The notes: a model not told the origin generated them from the sequence alone. 64,000 bases of DNA from Megamonas sp. UBA1796 (GCA_002319795.1 DCFU01000034.1:91010-155009), one strand, 5' to 3'; counted from the first letter of the stretch, positions 17,885 through 27,020 are shown. Translations and numbers: made by a program.

Positions 17885-19057
17885 ATGAATTTGAAACATG
17901 ATTTTGATGCAGTGGTGGAAAGACGGCACACACTTTGTAAGAAATGGGATACCTACGGGGATGATGTCATCCCTATGTGGATTGCGGATACAGATTTCAA
18001 GTGTCCGCAGCCAATCGTTGATGCAATCAAGAAACGGGCCGAGCATGAGGTCTATGGTTATCCCTGCGTAGATCATGCCTATGAGGAAGCGGTACGTGGC
18101 TGGCAACATCGCCGTTTTGGCTGGGATATCGAGTCGGATTGGGTCGAGTATACACCGGCTGTGGTGCCGGCCATCGTTTATGCGATGAAGGCGTTCACGC
18201 ATCCGGGGGACCAGGTCTTGGTACAGATGCCGGCATACCATCCTTTCCCGCAAGTGATACCGCACAATGGCCGCCATTTGGTGCCAAATCTGCTGCAGGA
18301 GAATGCGGATGGGTCGTGGTCTGTTGACTGGGAGGATTTCGAGCAGAAAGCAGCCGATTCCCGTACAACAATGTTCCTGCTCTGCAGTCCGCATAATCCT
18401 ACGGGTAAGTGCTTCACACGGGAAGAACTTACCCGTATGGCAGAGCTGTGTGCGAAGTATCATGTCTTTGTTGTGTCCGATGAAATTCATTCTGATATTG
18501 TATACAAGGGAAGCAGGCATATACCGTTTGGATCCGTTTCCAGCTGGGCGGCTGATCATTGCGTGGTTTGTGTGAACCCGAGCAAGACCTTTAATATTGC
18601 TGGTTTTCGTACGGGAGCAGCTATCATACCAAATAGGAATAATCATACGCTTTTTTATAATGAGATGGCGAATTTGAAGGCTTTTGGCCGCAATATATTT
18701 GGGACACTGGCGGTACAGACTGCATATAATGAATGTGAATATTATGCGGATCAGGAAATGGAATATCTGCAGGAAAATCTTAATTATACGCATAAGTTTT
18801 TGGAAGCGCGGATTCCGCAGATCAAGCTGGGTCCTGTGCAGGCAACCTATTTGCTGTGGCTGGATTGCCGGGGGCTCGGGATGGATCATCTTACGCTGAT
18901 GGACTTCTTCCTAAAGAAAGCGAAAGTTGCCCTGAACGATGGCTATACCTTTGGTATGGGCGGAGACGGTTTCATGCGCTTCAACATCGCCTGCCCGCGT
19001 ACGCAGCTTGTTGAGGCTTTAGAACGCATGGCTAGGGCGATAGGAGCGCTTGGCTGA
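17885..19057 (+). CDS. MalY/PatB-type PLP aminotransferase, C-S beta-lyase
   Basis: 390 residues of fold-type I class I/II aminotransferase. MWIADTDFKCPQPI at the N-terminus, LLCSPHNPTGKCF, VVSDEIHSDIV and the PLP-binding lysine in NPSKTFNIAGF identify the MalY/PatB subgroup, which splits cystathionine or cysteine conjugates to a thiol, pyruvate and ammonia. ATG 17885 is preferred to the upstream GTG 17876 because GAAGGG (17871-17876) then has 8 bases of spacing. Short spacing on both sides (29 and 46 bases) places it with the carrier and the DUF1847 gene. Confidence 0.9.
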   Translation: MNLKHDFDAVVERRHTLCKKWDTYGDDVIPMWIADTDFKCPQPIVDAIKKRAEHEVYGYPCVDHAYEEAVRGWQHRRFGWDIESDWVEYTPAVVPAIVYAMKAFTHPGDQVLVQMPAYHPFPQVIPHNGRHLVPNLLQENADGSWSVDWEDFEQKAADSRTTMFLLCSPHNPTGKCFTREELTRMAELCAKYHVFVVSDEIHSDIVYKGSRHIPFGSVSSWAADHCVVCVNPSKTFNIAGFRTGAAIIPNRNNHTLFYNEMANLKAFGRNIFGTLAVQTAYNECEYYADQEMEYLQENLNYTHKFLEARIPQIKLGPVQATYLLWLDCRGLGMDHLTLMDFFLKKAKVALNDGYTFGMGGDGFMRFNIACPRTQLVEALERMARAIGALG

Positions 19058-19103
19058 GGCAATAAGAAAATATACTCTATAAAGAAATAAGGAGGGGAAT
19101 TTC

Positions 19104-19709
19104 ATGAAGTGTGACTGTGCGAATTGCTCAACTCATGCCTGTTATACGAAGGGCGTAAACTGCACTGGTGTGGATCAGGAGGAAGTCAAGACGGCATATA
19201 CGCCGGAGCAACATAAAATCATGCAGGCGGCGGCCTATGTGGAGGGAACGTTTTACAGCAATATTACACGCTTGCAGGAAACAGCAGAGTTTGCCAAAGC
19301 GATGGGCTATAAGAAACTCGGCATGGGCTTTTGCATAGGGCTCAACGCAGAGGCGTACTACATTGCAAAGTTCTTCAAGAAAGAGGGCTTTGAGTTCTAT
19401 AGTGTTTGCTGCAAAAACTGCAGTGTGGCGAAAAAAGATCTTGGCCTGAAGCAGGTCAAGCCGGAATTGGCTCATGAACCGATGTGCAATCCAAAGTTTC
19501 AGGCCAGATTTCTGGAGGAACAAGGTACGGAACTTTATATATCCTGTGGTTTATGTGTGGGACATGATGCAATCTTCAATATGGAATGTAAGGGACCAGT
19601 GACGAACCTTGTCGTCAAAGATCGTTTATTGGCGCACAATCCGTTGGGGGCAATCTACTCCCGTTATTGGAAACGCAAGCTTGGCATCATGGATCCTGAT
19701 GAAGTCTAA
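19104..19709 (+). CDS. DUF1847-family cysteine-rich (metal-binding) protein
   Basis: 201 residues, soluble. Cysteine clusters MKCDCANCSTHAC at the N-terminus, VCCKNCS in the middle and SCGLCVGHD near the C-terminus are the DUF1847 pattern, probably binding zinc or an iron-sulfur cluster. No enzymatic role is established for the family. AGGAGGGGAA precedes the start. Last gene of the cluster with the chemoreceptor, carrier and C-S lyase, which hints at sulfur or thiol metabolism by context only. Confidence 0.8.
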   Translation: MKCDCANCSTHACYTKGVNCTGVDQEEVKTAYTPEQHKIMQAAAYVEGTFYSNITRLQETAEFAKAMGYKKLGMGFCIGLNAEAYYIAKFFKKEGFEFYSVCCKNCSVAKKDLGLKQVKPELAHEPMCNPKFQARFLEEQGTELYISCGLCVGHDAIFNMECKGPVTNLVVKDRLLAHNPLGAIYSRYWKRKLGIMDPDEV

Positions 19710-19830
19710 AGATGTTTTGTAAACTTAGCTGACTTAGAAACACTTATAGATTGTATGAGACTGTTATATAATAGATCCGGCAAGCGGGGAAATCTCTATC
19801 ATATTAGGCGTTTACCTTGTTTTGTGCCGA

Positions 19831-19882
19831 AAACCTAAACTGCCTTCTGCCATATAAAATGACGGAAGGCATGTTTAGGTTT
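19831..19882 (+). repeat. Hairpin in the 19710-20155 intergenic region
   Basis: AAACCTAAACTGCCTTC at 19831-19847 pairs with a complementary arm ending at 19882, with one bulge. There is no T-run, so termination is doubtful. The remaining 446 bases between genes contain no supported ORF; a purine-riboswitch consensus was looked for because of the downstream permease and not found. Confidence 0.5.
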
Positions 19883-20073
19883 GGCTGTAGTTGGAAGGAT
19901 TGGCAATTCTTCTTGCCAGTCCGGCTTCTGCTTATATCAACGGTGCAATTATCCCTATTGATGGGGCATATCTCGCAAAATAGAGGGGGCGTGTTCTGTC
20001 TGCGTATGGTTCTATTGGAATTATGTATATGATAATGAAGATTAAAAATATTGTATACAATCAGTCAAACATC

Positions 20074-20134
20074 TTGTGCATGTTGTTTTTTACGGTATAA
20101 TAAGGTAATAGGTATTACCTATTACCTTATTATA
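20074..20134 (+). promoter_or_regulatory. Promoter with 39-bp perfect palindromic operator
   Basis: TTGTGC (20074-20079), a 16-base spacer and TATAAT (20096-20101) form a promoter. Bases 20096-20134 are a perfect inverted repeat: 19-base arms around a single central T, with a GGTATTACC core. The operator covers the -10 box and start point. HutC-type GntR proteins bind such GT...AC palindromes, and one is encoded in the same operon, so autorepression is likely. Confidence 0.75.
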
Positions 20135-20155
20135 CTTTAGGGAAGAAGGGTTTTT

Positions 20156-21469
20156 ATGATACAACTTGGGGAGAAAGATGTTCTAAATGAAAGAATTTCT
20201 GCCGGTAAATTGACCATCCTTGGATTCCAGCACGTACTGGTTATGTACTCTGCTGCGGTTATTGTGCCGATTCTGTTGGCAAGCGCCTTGCAGCTTTCGC
20301 AGGAAGATTTGGCTTTTTTGATTTCGGCGGATCTGTTTACCTGCGGGATTGCAACATTCCTCCAATCTTTTGGATTGGGAAAATTCGTAGGCATAAAACT
20401 GCCAGTAGTACTGGGATGTGCTGTGATTACGCTGGGACCGATGATTTCCATTGGCAAGAACATGGGGCTTCCGGCTATTTATGGGGCAATTTTATTGTCA
20501 GGTGTGGTGGTATTTCTTTTTTCTTTTGTAATACACAAAATTCTTAAATTTTTTCCACCGGTTGTAACAGGTTCGCTGGTTACAATCATAGGCTTTTCTT
20601 TAACACCGCTGGCCTTGCAGGATATGGCGGGAGGTTTTGGCTCGCCGACATATGGCAGTCTGGATAATTATTTTATAGGTTTTTTGGTTTTAGCAATCAT
20701 TTTGGTAATAAACCGGTTTTGTTCAGGTTTTACTAAGGCAATCGCTATTTTGCTGGGCTTAGTTCTGGGTACGGTTATCGCTAACTTCTTTGGGATGGTG
20801 GACTTTACGCAGGTCGGAAAAGCAGGATGGCTAAAGTTTGTGCAGCCTTTTTATTTCGGCATGCCGGAATTCACCGTCAATGGCGTAGTTACGATGTGTA
20901 TTTTTCTCCTGATCAATATTGTTGAGTCCGTTGGAATCTTTTATATGATAGCAGATATTTGTGAGGTAAAGATATCACCTCGGGATATAGCCAATGGTAT
21001 TCGGGCCGAGGGTTGTGCGCAGATATTGGGTGGAATATTCAATTCTTTTCCGTATGTCACATTCTCGGAAAATGCTGGCTTGATGACGGTTACGGGGGTT
21101 CGAAATCGTTATGTATTGACAGCGGCTTCGGTGATTTTGATAGCCTTGGGTATCATTCCAAAATTTGCGGCACTTACGACCATCATACCGCATCCTGTTC
21201 TGGGTGGAGCTATGATCTGTTTGTTCGGTACAATTGGCGCGAATGGAATCAAGATTTTATCGGATGTAGATTTTAAGAGAAATGAGAACCTTATTATCGT
21301 AGCCTGCAGCGTAGGTATTGGTCTGAGCACGAGCGTTACGCCGGGATTATTTGAGAAAATGCCTGAGCTGCTTAAAATGCTTTTAGGGAATGGTATTTTT
21401 ACGGGAACATTTACGGCGATCTTGTTGAATACATTTTTTCATTATAAGGAAATAATGCAGGCAGACTGA
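20156..21469 (+). CDS. NCS2-family uracil/xanthine (nucleobase) permease
   Basis: 437 residues, about 12-14 hydrophobic segments. The N-terminal GFQHVLVMYSAAVIVPILLASAL and the QxFGLGKFVGIKLPVVLG and GIFNSFPYVTFSENAGLM stretches are characteristic NCS2 (UraA/PbuX) motifs. Proton-driven uptake of uracil, xanthine or another oxo-purine. Co-transcribed with a GntR regulator and a purine-type deaminase, so a purine base is favoured over uracil. Transcribed from the promoter-operator immediately upstream. Confidence 0.9.
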   Translation: MIQLGEKDVLNERISAGKLTILGFQHVLVMYSAAVIVPILLASALQLSQEDLAFLISADLFTCGIATFLQSFGLGKFVGIKLPVVLGCAVITLGPMISIGKNMGLPAIYGAILLSGVVVFLFSFVIHKILKFFPPVVTGSLVTIIGFSLTPLALQDMAGGFGSPTYGSLDNYFIGFLVLAIILVINRFCSGFTKAIAILLGLVLGTVIANFFGMVDFTQVGKAGWLKFVQPFYFGMPEFTVNGVVTMCIFLLINIVESVGIFYMIADICEVKISPRDIANGIRAEGCAQILGGIFNSFPYVTFSENAGLMTVTGVRNRYVLTAASVILIALGIIPKFAALTTIIPHPVLGGAMICLFGTIGANGIKILSDVDFKRNENLIIVACSVGIGLSTSVTPGLFEKMPELLKMLLGNGIFTGTFTAILLNTFFHYKEIMQAD

Positions 21470-21559
21470 GAAAAAATTTGTGTATACTACCTTACCTTGA
21501 TTGACAGCCTGATTTTTTTGATAAATAATGAAAATAAAAGCATTGAAGGAAGCAGGAGC

Positions 21560-22306
21560 ATGAAGATTAATCGGGTAAAAGAACAAGGCTTGAGCCAGTT
21601 AACCAAAAAAACGATTTTGGAATATATCAAATCAATGCAATTTACCAACACAACAAAATTGCCCAGAGAGGAACTGCTGGCACAGGATCTGGGCGTAAGC
21701 AGGATTACGGTGCGGAGTGCCCTGAATGAGCTGGCATCTGAGGGAATTATTTTTCGCAGGCAGGGAAAGGGAACATTTGTGAATCGGGAAGCCCTCCATA
21801 TGAATGTCCTTTTTAATCCTATTGGAGATTTGCGGAGAGCGATTGCAGACAGCGGATACCAGGTACGGGCTGAATTGCTGCATATGGAAAAGAGGAAAAT
21901 GCTGCCACTTGAAGCGCAGAGGCTGCAGCGGAATCAAGAGGCAGAGGTCATTATCCTTGAGCGCCTGTTTTATGCCAATGAGGCACCTGCTGTTTATTGC
22001 ATAGACAGGCTGCCTTGTGATATTTTGCGCGAGCCCCTTACGAAGGAAGACCTGGAGATATCTATGTATAGTTATCTTTCCTCTAAACTAGGCCGCACGA
22101 TTGTATGGGATAAGGTAGAGCTTTCGACTGTGACAAACGAAGAAGAGCCGGTATTGAAAAAGGTTTTTCAGGTAGATAAGACAAAGTCATTTCTCAATTG
22201 TGATATTGTGAATTTTGATTGTGAGGATGCGCCCGTTTTTTATGCGAATGAATATGTGGATACAAATTTTATACGGTATCAGCTCATTCGCCAGAAGAAG
22301 TTTTGA
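21560..22306 (+). CDS. GntR-family (HutC/UTRA) transcriptional regulator
   Basis: 248 residues: an N-terminal winged helix-turn-helix (LPREELLAQDLGVSRITVRSALNELASEG) followed by a UTRA effector domain from about residue 80 (RLFYANEAPAVYCIDRLP and YANEYVDTNFIRYQLIRQ). ATG 21560 follows AGGAAGCAGGAG; the frame is open 21 codons further upstream without an SD. Probably represses its own operon through the palindrome at 20096-20134 and responds to a purine-related ligand, which is inference from context. It is followed by the deaminase after 25 bases. Confidence 0.9.
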   Translation: MKINRVKEQGLSQLTKKTILEYIKSMQFTNTTKLPREELLAQDLGVSRITVRSALNELASEGIIFRRQGKGTFVNREALHMNVLFNPIGDLRRAIADSGYQVRAELLHMEKRKMLPLEAQRLQRNQEAEVIILERLFYANEAPAVYCIDRLPCDILREPLTKEDLEISMYSYLSSKLGRTIVWDKVELSTVTNEEEPVLKKVFQVDKTKSFLNCDIVNFDCEDAPVFYANEYVDTNFIRYQLIRQKKF

Positions 22307-22331
22307 TGAAATTACAGGAAAAGGTGAAGTT

Positions 22332-22814
22332 ATGAGTCAGAATGATCATTTATATTATTTGCGTAAGGCGATAGAGGTATCGGAAAAGTCACGAGAGCAT
22401 GGAAATACGCCATTTGGCGCGATTTTGGTGGACGCGGACGGCAATGTTTTGCTCAAACAGGAAAATATAGAGATTACGGAATCAAACTGTACAGGGCATG
22501 CGGAAACAACGCTTATGGAACAGGCTTCCAAAAAGTATAGTAAGGAATTTCTGTGGAGTTGTACGCTTTATACGACGGCGGAGCCTTGTGTAATGTGTGC
22601 AGGTGCCATCTATTGGGGAAATGTCGGACATGTGGTTTATGGTATCAGCGAAAAACGGCTGCTTGAGCTCACAGGAGACAATGAACAAAATCCAACGTTC
22701 AGTCTGCCTTGCCGGCAGGTTTTCGCGAGTGGACAGAAAAATATTCTGGTAGAAGGACCATTCACAGAGATTGAGAACGAGGTTGTCGAAGTGCACCGCG
22801 GCTATTGGAAGTAA
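22332..22814 (+). CDS. CDA-superfamily nucleobase/nucleoside deaminase (guanine deaminase-like)
   Basis: 160 residues with the zinc-deaminase signature: HAETT (His56, catalytic Glu58) and PCVMCAGAIYW (Cys86, Cys89). Length and the AEPCxMCxGAIYW form match GuaD/TadA-like deaminases. GuaD converts guanine to xanthine; the neighbouring NCS2 permease agrees with a free-base substrate. TadA is unlikely because of this operon and because the substrate-loop sequence differs. ATG 22332 is used; the open frame upstream overlaps the regulator. Confidence 0.85.
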   Translation: MSQNDHLYYLRKAIEVSEKSREHGNTPFGAILVDADGNVLLKQENIEITESNCTGHAETTLMEQASKKYSKEFLWSCTLYTTAEPCVMCAGAIYWGNVGHVVYGISEKRLLELTGDNEQNPTFSLPCRQVFASGQKNILVEGPFTEIENEVVEVHRGYWK

Positions 22815-22838
22815 ATGCTTTTTACTTGCACAAATAAA

Positions 22839-22883
22839 AAAGAGGCGTCATACGGCGGAAAATCCGCTGCATGACGCCTCTTT
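22839..22883. terminator. Bidirectional terminator
   Basis: AAAGAGGCGTCA pairs with TGACGCCTCTTT, with an inner stem CGGCGGA/TCCGCTG; A-run on the left and T-run on the right serve the convergent genes on both sides. Confidence 0.85.
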
Positions 22884-22894
22884 GATACAGGATT

Positions 22895-23530
22895 TCATAA
22901 GAGTTCAGAGAGATTCTGCATGATTTTTTTGTGCGGCAGGCTATTAAATTCCTCGGGAGTCGTAGTCCCGGTAGTGACTGCAGCAAAGTCGACGCTGGCA
23001 TTTTGTGCCGCCTGGGCATCAATGAGACTGTCACCCGTATACAGTACTTTGTTTTTGGGCACATCAAGGCGTTTCAAAGCAAGCAATATAGGTTCGGCAT
23101 CCGGTTTAGGATTTTTGACATCCTCGCGGCCGATAATGAAGTCGAGGAGATGCAGCACATGATCCTGTTCAAATTTTTCAGCAATGCGATGGCGTGTCTT
23201 TGTCGATATGATAGCGATATGTGCGCCGCGTTCGCGAAGCTTTGTGAGGGTGGGGATGGTCTGAGGATAGAAAAAAGTGTTCGGTGTCATATATATAGAA
23301 GAGAATTTACGGTATTCATTCATGAACCAGCGTATGCGTTCGGGGGTGCTCTCTCCGGTGATGCGTGCGACAGCATCTTCCATCGTGAATCCTATCGTAC
23401 GGCGAATCAGGGTATCTTCTACATGAGGATAGCCATGTTTTTTCATTGTCAGATGGAAACAGTCAACGATGCCTTTTTCGGAATTTGCCAGCGTATAGTC
23501 AAAATCAAAAAGATAAACTGAATAATCCAT
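22895..23530 (-). CDS. HAD-superfamily phosphatase (phosphoglycolate phosphatase-like)
   Basis: 211 residues. Motif I FDFDYTLANSE (Asp9, Asp11), motif II IISTKT, motif III lysine around NPKPDAEPIL and motif IV GDSLIDAQAA identify a class I-cap HAD of the Gph/PgmB group. Substrates range from phosphoglycolate to sugar phosphates and pyrophosphate. A Tyr replaces the usual Gly after the second motif I Asp (DFDYTL rather than DFDGTL), seen in a subset of the family. Monocistronic, with GGAG before the start. Confidence 0.87.
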   Translation of the reverse strand: MDYSVYLFDFDYTLANSEKGIVDCFHLTMKKHGYPHVEDTLIRRTIGFTMEDAVARITGESTPERIRWFMNEYRKFSSIYMTPNTFFYPQTIPTLTKLRERGAHIAIISTKTRHRIAEKFEQDHVLHLLDFIIGREDVKNPKPDAEPILLALKRLDVPKNKVLYTGDSLIDAQAAQNASVDFAAVTTGTTTPEEFNSLPHKKIMQNLSELL

Positions 23531-23668
23531 AAGGGTAAAGCTCCTTTGTCAATTCCAAGTTTTTGAGTGTCATGCATGTTTATCGTATCATATATTGGGT
23601 TTAATCGCACGTAAAAAGGGAAAAAGTGTTATAATAGGAACAGATTTTTTAAGCAGAGGAGAAAATAT

Positions 23669-24100
23669 ATGGATGAACATATTTATGAGACAGTTAAAAA
23701 ATTTATTTCCAGCTTTTATAGGGATAATCCTTTTGTGCAGTATCTGCACATAAAAGTATCCGCTATTGAACCGGAGCAAGTGAGGCTGGATATTGATATT
23801 GCACATGAACATACGAATGTTTATGGTATCGCACATGGCGGTGTGCTCATGACGATAGCCGATACAGCTATGGGAGCGGCCTGCCTGTCCCATAACAAAC
23901 GCGTGGTTACGCTGGACTGCAGTACAAGTTTCATTAAGGCAATACCAGAGGGGCAGCATGTTTATGCAATCGGTCATGTAGTGCATGATGGCTCGCGTAC
24001 GATGGTCTGCGAGAGTGATATTTTTGATGAGAAAGGTACGCTTTATGCGAAAGCACATGGCACTTTTTTTGTATTGAAGCAGTTTGTCGGGGAAGATTGA
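23669..24100 (+). CDS. PaaI-type hotdog thioesterase
   Basis: 143 residues, single hotdog domain. The helix motif HGGVLMTIADTAMGAA and the strand VVTLDCSTSFIKAI are typical of the PaaI/YdiI acyl-CoA thioesterase family. The acyl group is not predictable. AGAGGAG precedes ATG 23669. The following dacF-like gene begins almost immediately after the stop. Confidence 0.9.
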   Translation: MDEHIYETVKKFISSFYRDNPFVQYLHIKVSAIEPEQVRLDIDIAHEHTNVYGIAHGGVLMTIADTAMGAACLSHNKRVVTLDCSTSFIKAIPEGQHVYAIGHVVHDGSRTMVCESDIFDEKGTLYAKAHGTFFVLKQFVGED

Positions 24101-24113
24101 CGGAAAATGGGAG

Positions 24114-25286
24114 ATGCTCTGGTTGTATAGGTTAAAAAAGGTTTTTTATGTATTTGTTTGTATATCGTTTATTTGGCTTCAGCCGAAAGGGGCGGCTGCA
24201 CAGGATGTGCCCGAAATAACGGCAGATGCAGCGATACTTGTTGAGGCGTCGACAGGGCGTGTACTTTACGAGAAGGCAGCAGATGATATGCATTATCCGG
24301 CTAGTATGACAAAAATGATGACATGTATCCTGGGATTGGAGAGGGATACTCCTGGCGCTCTTATCGGGGTGAGTCCGGAAGCTGCAGATACGGAGTCCTC
24401 GGCTTTGCGGCTGCAGAGTGGGGATGCGATGCGCTTCTCCGAGCTGCTGCAGGGAATGATGCTCGTTTCAGATAATGCGGCAGCGGTGGCGGCCGCTGAA
24501 TATATGGGAGGCGATGTCACGAGTTTTGCTGTCATGATGAATCAAAAAGCAGCTGAACTTGGGATGGAGCATTCTCATTTTGTGAATCCAAATGGACTAC
24601 CAGATGCAGAGCATTATTCAACCGCACGGGATATGGCAAAGCTGGCATGCTATGCCTGGCGTAATTCTGAATTCCGCCATATTGTCGGCGTAAAGAAACA
24701 GCGTATTTATTGGCAGTATCCGCAGGGGCATTGGACGGATGCGGAGAATACCAATGAGCTTTTGGGAAGCTACGCTGGCATGAACGGCATAAAGACAGGC
24801 TATACGAATGCAGCTGGTGGATGCTTTGCAGCATCTGCGGCGCGCGATGGTACGGATCTGATTGCGGTCGTCATGGCGGCGGAAGATGAAAACGGACGCT
24901 TTTCAGATGCGGCTGCTCTTCTGGACTATGGCTTCACCCGTGTTCGGAGTGCGGAACTTATCGCACGCCAGAATGCTGTCAAAACAGTATGGGTCCACAG
25001 CGGCAGAAATTATAAAGTAAAGGTGCGACCGGAGCAGGATGTTTATGTACCGCTCTTTGATGGTGAAGAATTGAAACATTATACGGTACGTTATGCTGTA
25101 CCGCGTTTCATGAGAGCCCCCGTGCAGGCTGGTGACAAGGTTGGAAGTCTCATTATCTGCTACGATGGCCGGGAAGTCGAGCGCGTGGATATGCTGGCGG
25201 ATATGAGCATCGGGAAAGGTTTTAGCCTCATGTCTTTTTTGGTCGGACTATATGATGGCATATATGGGGCCGTTTTTGCGGGATAA
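24114..25286 (+). CDS. D-alanyl-D-alanine carboxypeptidase (DacF/PBP5 family)
   Basis: About 390 residues: a signal peptide (cleavage near AAA-Q, residue 29/30), then the serine peptidase S11 motifs SMTK (Ser64), SDN in MLVSDNAAA and KTG in GIKTGYT, followed by a C-terminal beta domain. It trims the terminal D-Ala from peptidoglycan pentapeptide outside the cytoplasmic membrane. The start is uncertain: TTG 24084 overlaps the thioesterase and lacks an SD, ATG 24114 and TTG 24123 both give good signal peptides; GGGAGA at 24108-24113 suits TTG 24123 best. Confidence 0.92.
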   Translation: MLWLYRLKKVFYVFVCISFIWLQPKGAAAQDVPEITADAAILVEASTGRVLYEKAADDMHYPASMTKMMTCILGLERDTPGALIGVSPEAADTESSALRLQSGDAMRFSELLQGMMLVSDNAAAVAAAEYMGGDVTSFAVMMNQKAAELGMEHSHFVNPNGLPDAEHYSTARDMAKLACYAWRNSEFRHIVGVKKQRIYWQYPQGHWTDAENTNELLGSYAGMNGIKTGYTNAAGGCFAASAARDGTDLIAVVMAAEDENGRFSDAAALLDYGFTRVRSAELIARQNAVKTVWVHSGRNYKVKVRPEQDVYVPLFDGEELKHYTVRYAVPRFMRAPVQAGDKVGSLIICYDGREVERVDMLADMSIGKGFSLMSFLVGLYDGIYGAVFAG

Positions 25287-25310
25287 TATAAGGTAGGATA
25301 ATTCATAGAA

Positions 25311-25346
25311 AAGGACGATTCTGTTTTTGCAGAACCGTCTTTTTTG
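25311..25346 (+). terminator. Rho-independent terminator after dacF-like gene
   Basis: A 10-bp stem (GACGATTCTG with CAGAACCGTC, one mismatch) around a T-rich loop, followed by TTTTTTG. Confidence 0.8.
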
Positions 25347-25476
25347 TTTGTCGGATTTCCAGTGCAACCGAAAGGCTGGTTCTGGAATATGAAAATATTT
25401 AACGAGATTAGACAGGTGAATTATAAAATAAAAATTTGCAAAAATATAATATATTTTATAATTCTGTATTGATTAA

Positions 25477-25507
25477 ACTAATATATTAGTGTAATATATT
25501 AATATAC
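25477..25507 (+). promoter_or_regulatory. AT-rich palindromes upstream of the permease/hydantoinase cluster
   Basis: ACTAATATATTAGT (25477-25490) is a perfect palindrome, immediately followed by a second, nearly symmetric block (25491-25507). It lies about 130 bases upstream of the permease start and may be the operator of the FCD-type regulator encoded at 29864. In strongly AT-rich DNA such palindromes can also arise by chance. Confidence 0.4.
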
Positions 25508-25638
25508 TGATTAAGAAAAGAATATTCGGAAAACATATAGGAGGGATGCAATGATTTTGTATTCATATAGGAGATAGAATTGTGGTGTGTGGGCGTATTA
25601 GAATTATTTATTAATTTGTAATGGAGGGAATGTCAGTT

Positions 25639-26946
25639 ATGTATGAGGTTATTGCGGGTATATTATTATTTGTAACTTTCCTTGGGTTAATCTATTATTG
25701 TATGAAGGGTGGAAACCTTTTAGTTGGATTCATCGGGATTGCTATTCTATGGTGTATCATTGGTATGATACCTATGCATACAGTAGTTACAGATGTGTTT
25801 CAGACTTCTGTTGCCAGTTATGGCGGGACTATTGCTATTATTGTTTTTGGTGCATGGTTTGGACGTATTTTGGTTGATACCGGTATTGCCGGATATATAA
25901 TCAAGAAGACGGTCGAACTTGCTGGTGATAAACCGCTGATTACAACGTTGTTGCTGTGTACCGTGTGTGCGTTGATTTTTACGAGTGCATTTGGGGTTGG
26001 CTCTGTGATGGCCATAGGCATGATTGTATTGCCAATCATGTTTTCTTTGGGAATCGACAAAAAAACGGCATTGGGTTCTTATCTGCTTTCGGTTTCTGCA
26101 GGTATGTACCTCAATATTGCTTATGTCAGCCAATTCTTTGCTGTTTTTAAAAGCATAAAATATACAGATGAATATATCCGGTTTGCTATTGTGGCTACGA
26201 TTGTCCATACAATTGTAATGCTTGCGTTTATTACATTTAATTATATGCGAAACCAAAAAGGGAACAAAAGTCGAGCCCGTGCCTGGACAGCAAGTATGAC
26301 ATCCTCTTCGCAAGGAGGACAGTCTGGGAGATTGAATTTCTTATGTATACTGGTTCCCTTTGTGCCTATTATAATGGTAGCGTTATTCAAATGGCAGCCG
26401 GTACCATCTTTTCTTATGGGAATTTTTCTGGGATTATTGCTGACTAAAAATATGACGTCTTATCAGATAGCTGTAGAAAAAGTACAGAAAACTCTATATG
26501 ATGGTATCGCAGATAGTGGACTTCTCATTGGCATGTTATACGGCGTTAATATTTTTCAGGCGGCAGCCAAAGAGGTTTCCCCTATTTTGCAAGATGTAAT
26601 GGGAGGGATTATTCCCACATCGCCGGTAGTTCTGGTTGCTGTTTTTTGCGTTCTTGCACCATTAGCACTTTTCAGAGGTCCCTTGATGATTTGGGGTTCA
26701 GGTATTGCAGTGGTGTCTATCCTGCAATCTATGGGATTTTTTAGTGAGAATTTCTTATTTGCCCTGTTTCTTATCCCCCCGGTGGCTATTGTTGCAAGTG
26801 CTTGTCCAACGCAGTCCTGGAGCATGTGGGGTCTTAGTTATGCAAAAGTAGAGCCTAAGCAATATATTAAAACAAATCTGCCTTGGGCTTGGACTATTAT
26901 GATTATTGTCGAAATTCTTGCTTATACGATGATTGGCAGTAAATAA
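25639..26946 (+). CDS. Membrane transporter, GntP/citrate-permease-like
   Basis: 435 residues with about 11-12 hydrophobic segments; repeated re-entrant-like stretches such as FTSAFGVGSVMAIGMIVLPIM and a central hydrophilic loop (about 200-225). It resembles proton-coupled organic-anion carriers of the ion-transporter superfamily (GntP, CitMHS), but I cannot name the family with certainty. ATG 25639 is preferred to 25621 and 25630 because GGAGGG at 25623-25628 lies 10 bases before it. It heads a cluster with a hydantoinase-like protein, so it probably imports that pathway's substrate. Confidence 0.72.
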   Translation: MYEVIAGILLFVTFLGLIYYCMKGGNLLVGFIGIAILWCIIGMIPMHTVVTDVFQTSVASYGGTIAIIVFGAWFGRILVDTGIAGYIIKKTVELAGDKPLITTLLLCTVCALIFTSAFGVGSVMAIGMIVLPIMFSLGIDKKTALGSYLLSVSAGMYLNIAYVSQFFAVFKSIKYTDEYIRFAIVATIVHTIVMLAFITFNYMRNQKGNKSRARAWTASMTSSSQGGQSGRLNFLCILVPFVPIIMVALFKWQPVPSFLMGIFLGLLLTKNMTSYQIAVEKVQKTLYDGIADSGLLIGMLYGVNIFQAAAKEVSPILQDVMGGIIPTSPVVLVAVFCVLAPLALFRGPLMIWGSGIAVVSILQSMGFFSENFLFALFLIPPVAIVASACPTQSWSMWGLSYAKVEPKQYIKTNLPWAWTIMIIVEILAYTMIGSK

Positions 26947-26955
26947 TAAACAATA

Positions 26956-27000
26956 AAAAGAGCCAAACGTGGATACGTGTATAAAAGCTTGGCTCTTTTA
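26956..27000 (+). terminator. Intra-cluster terminator/attenuator
   Basis: AAAAGAGCCAA pairs with TTGGCTCTTTT and an inner ACGT/ACGT stem sits in the loop. It lies between permease and hydantoinase-like gene in the same direction, so downstream expression depends on readthrough or on an internal promoter. Confidence 0.7.
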
Positions 27001-27020
27001 TTTAAATATCGGAGGTTTTT

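Noticed and set aside
17852..18889. 345-codon open frame opposite the MalY/PatB gene
   Set aside because: The composition is biased (His, Arg, Ile) and no motif is seen; the plus-strand aminotransferase is certain.
20041..20155. Purine riboswitch before the nucleobase permease
   Set aside because: The conserved loop sequences of the purine aptamer are absent; the region is explained by a promoter and palindromic operator.
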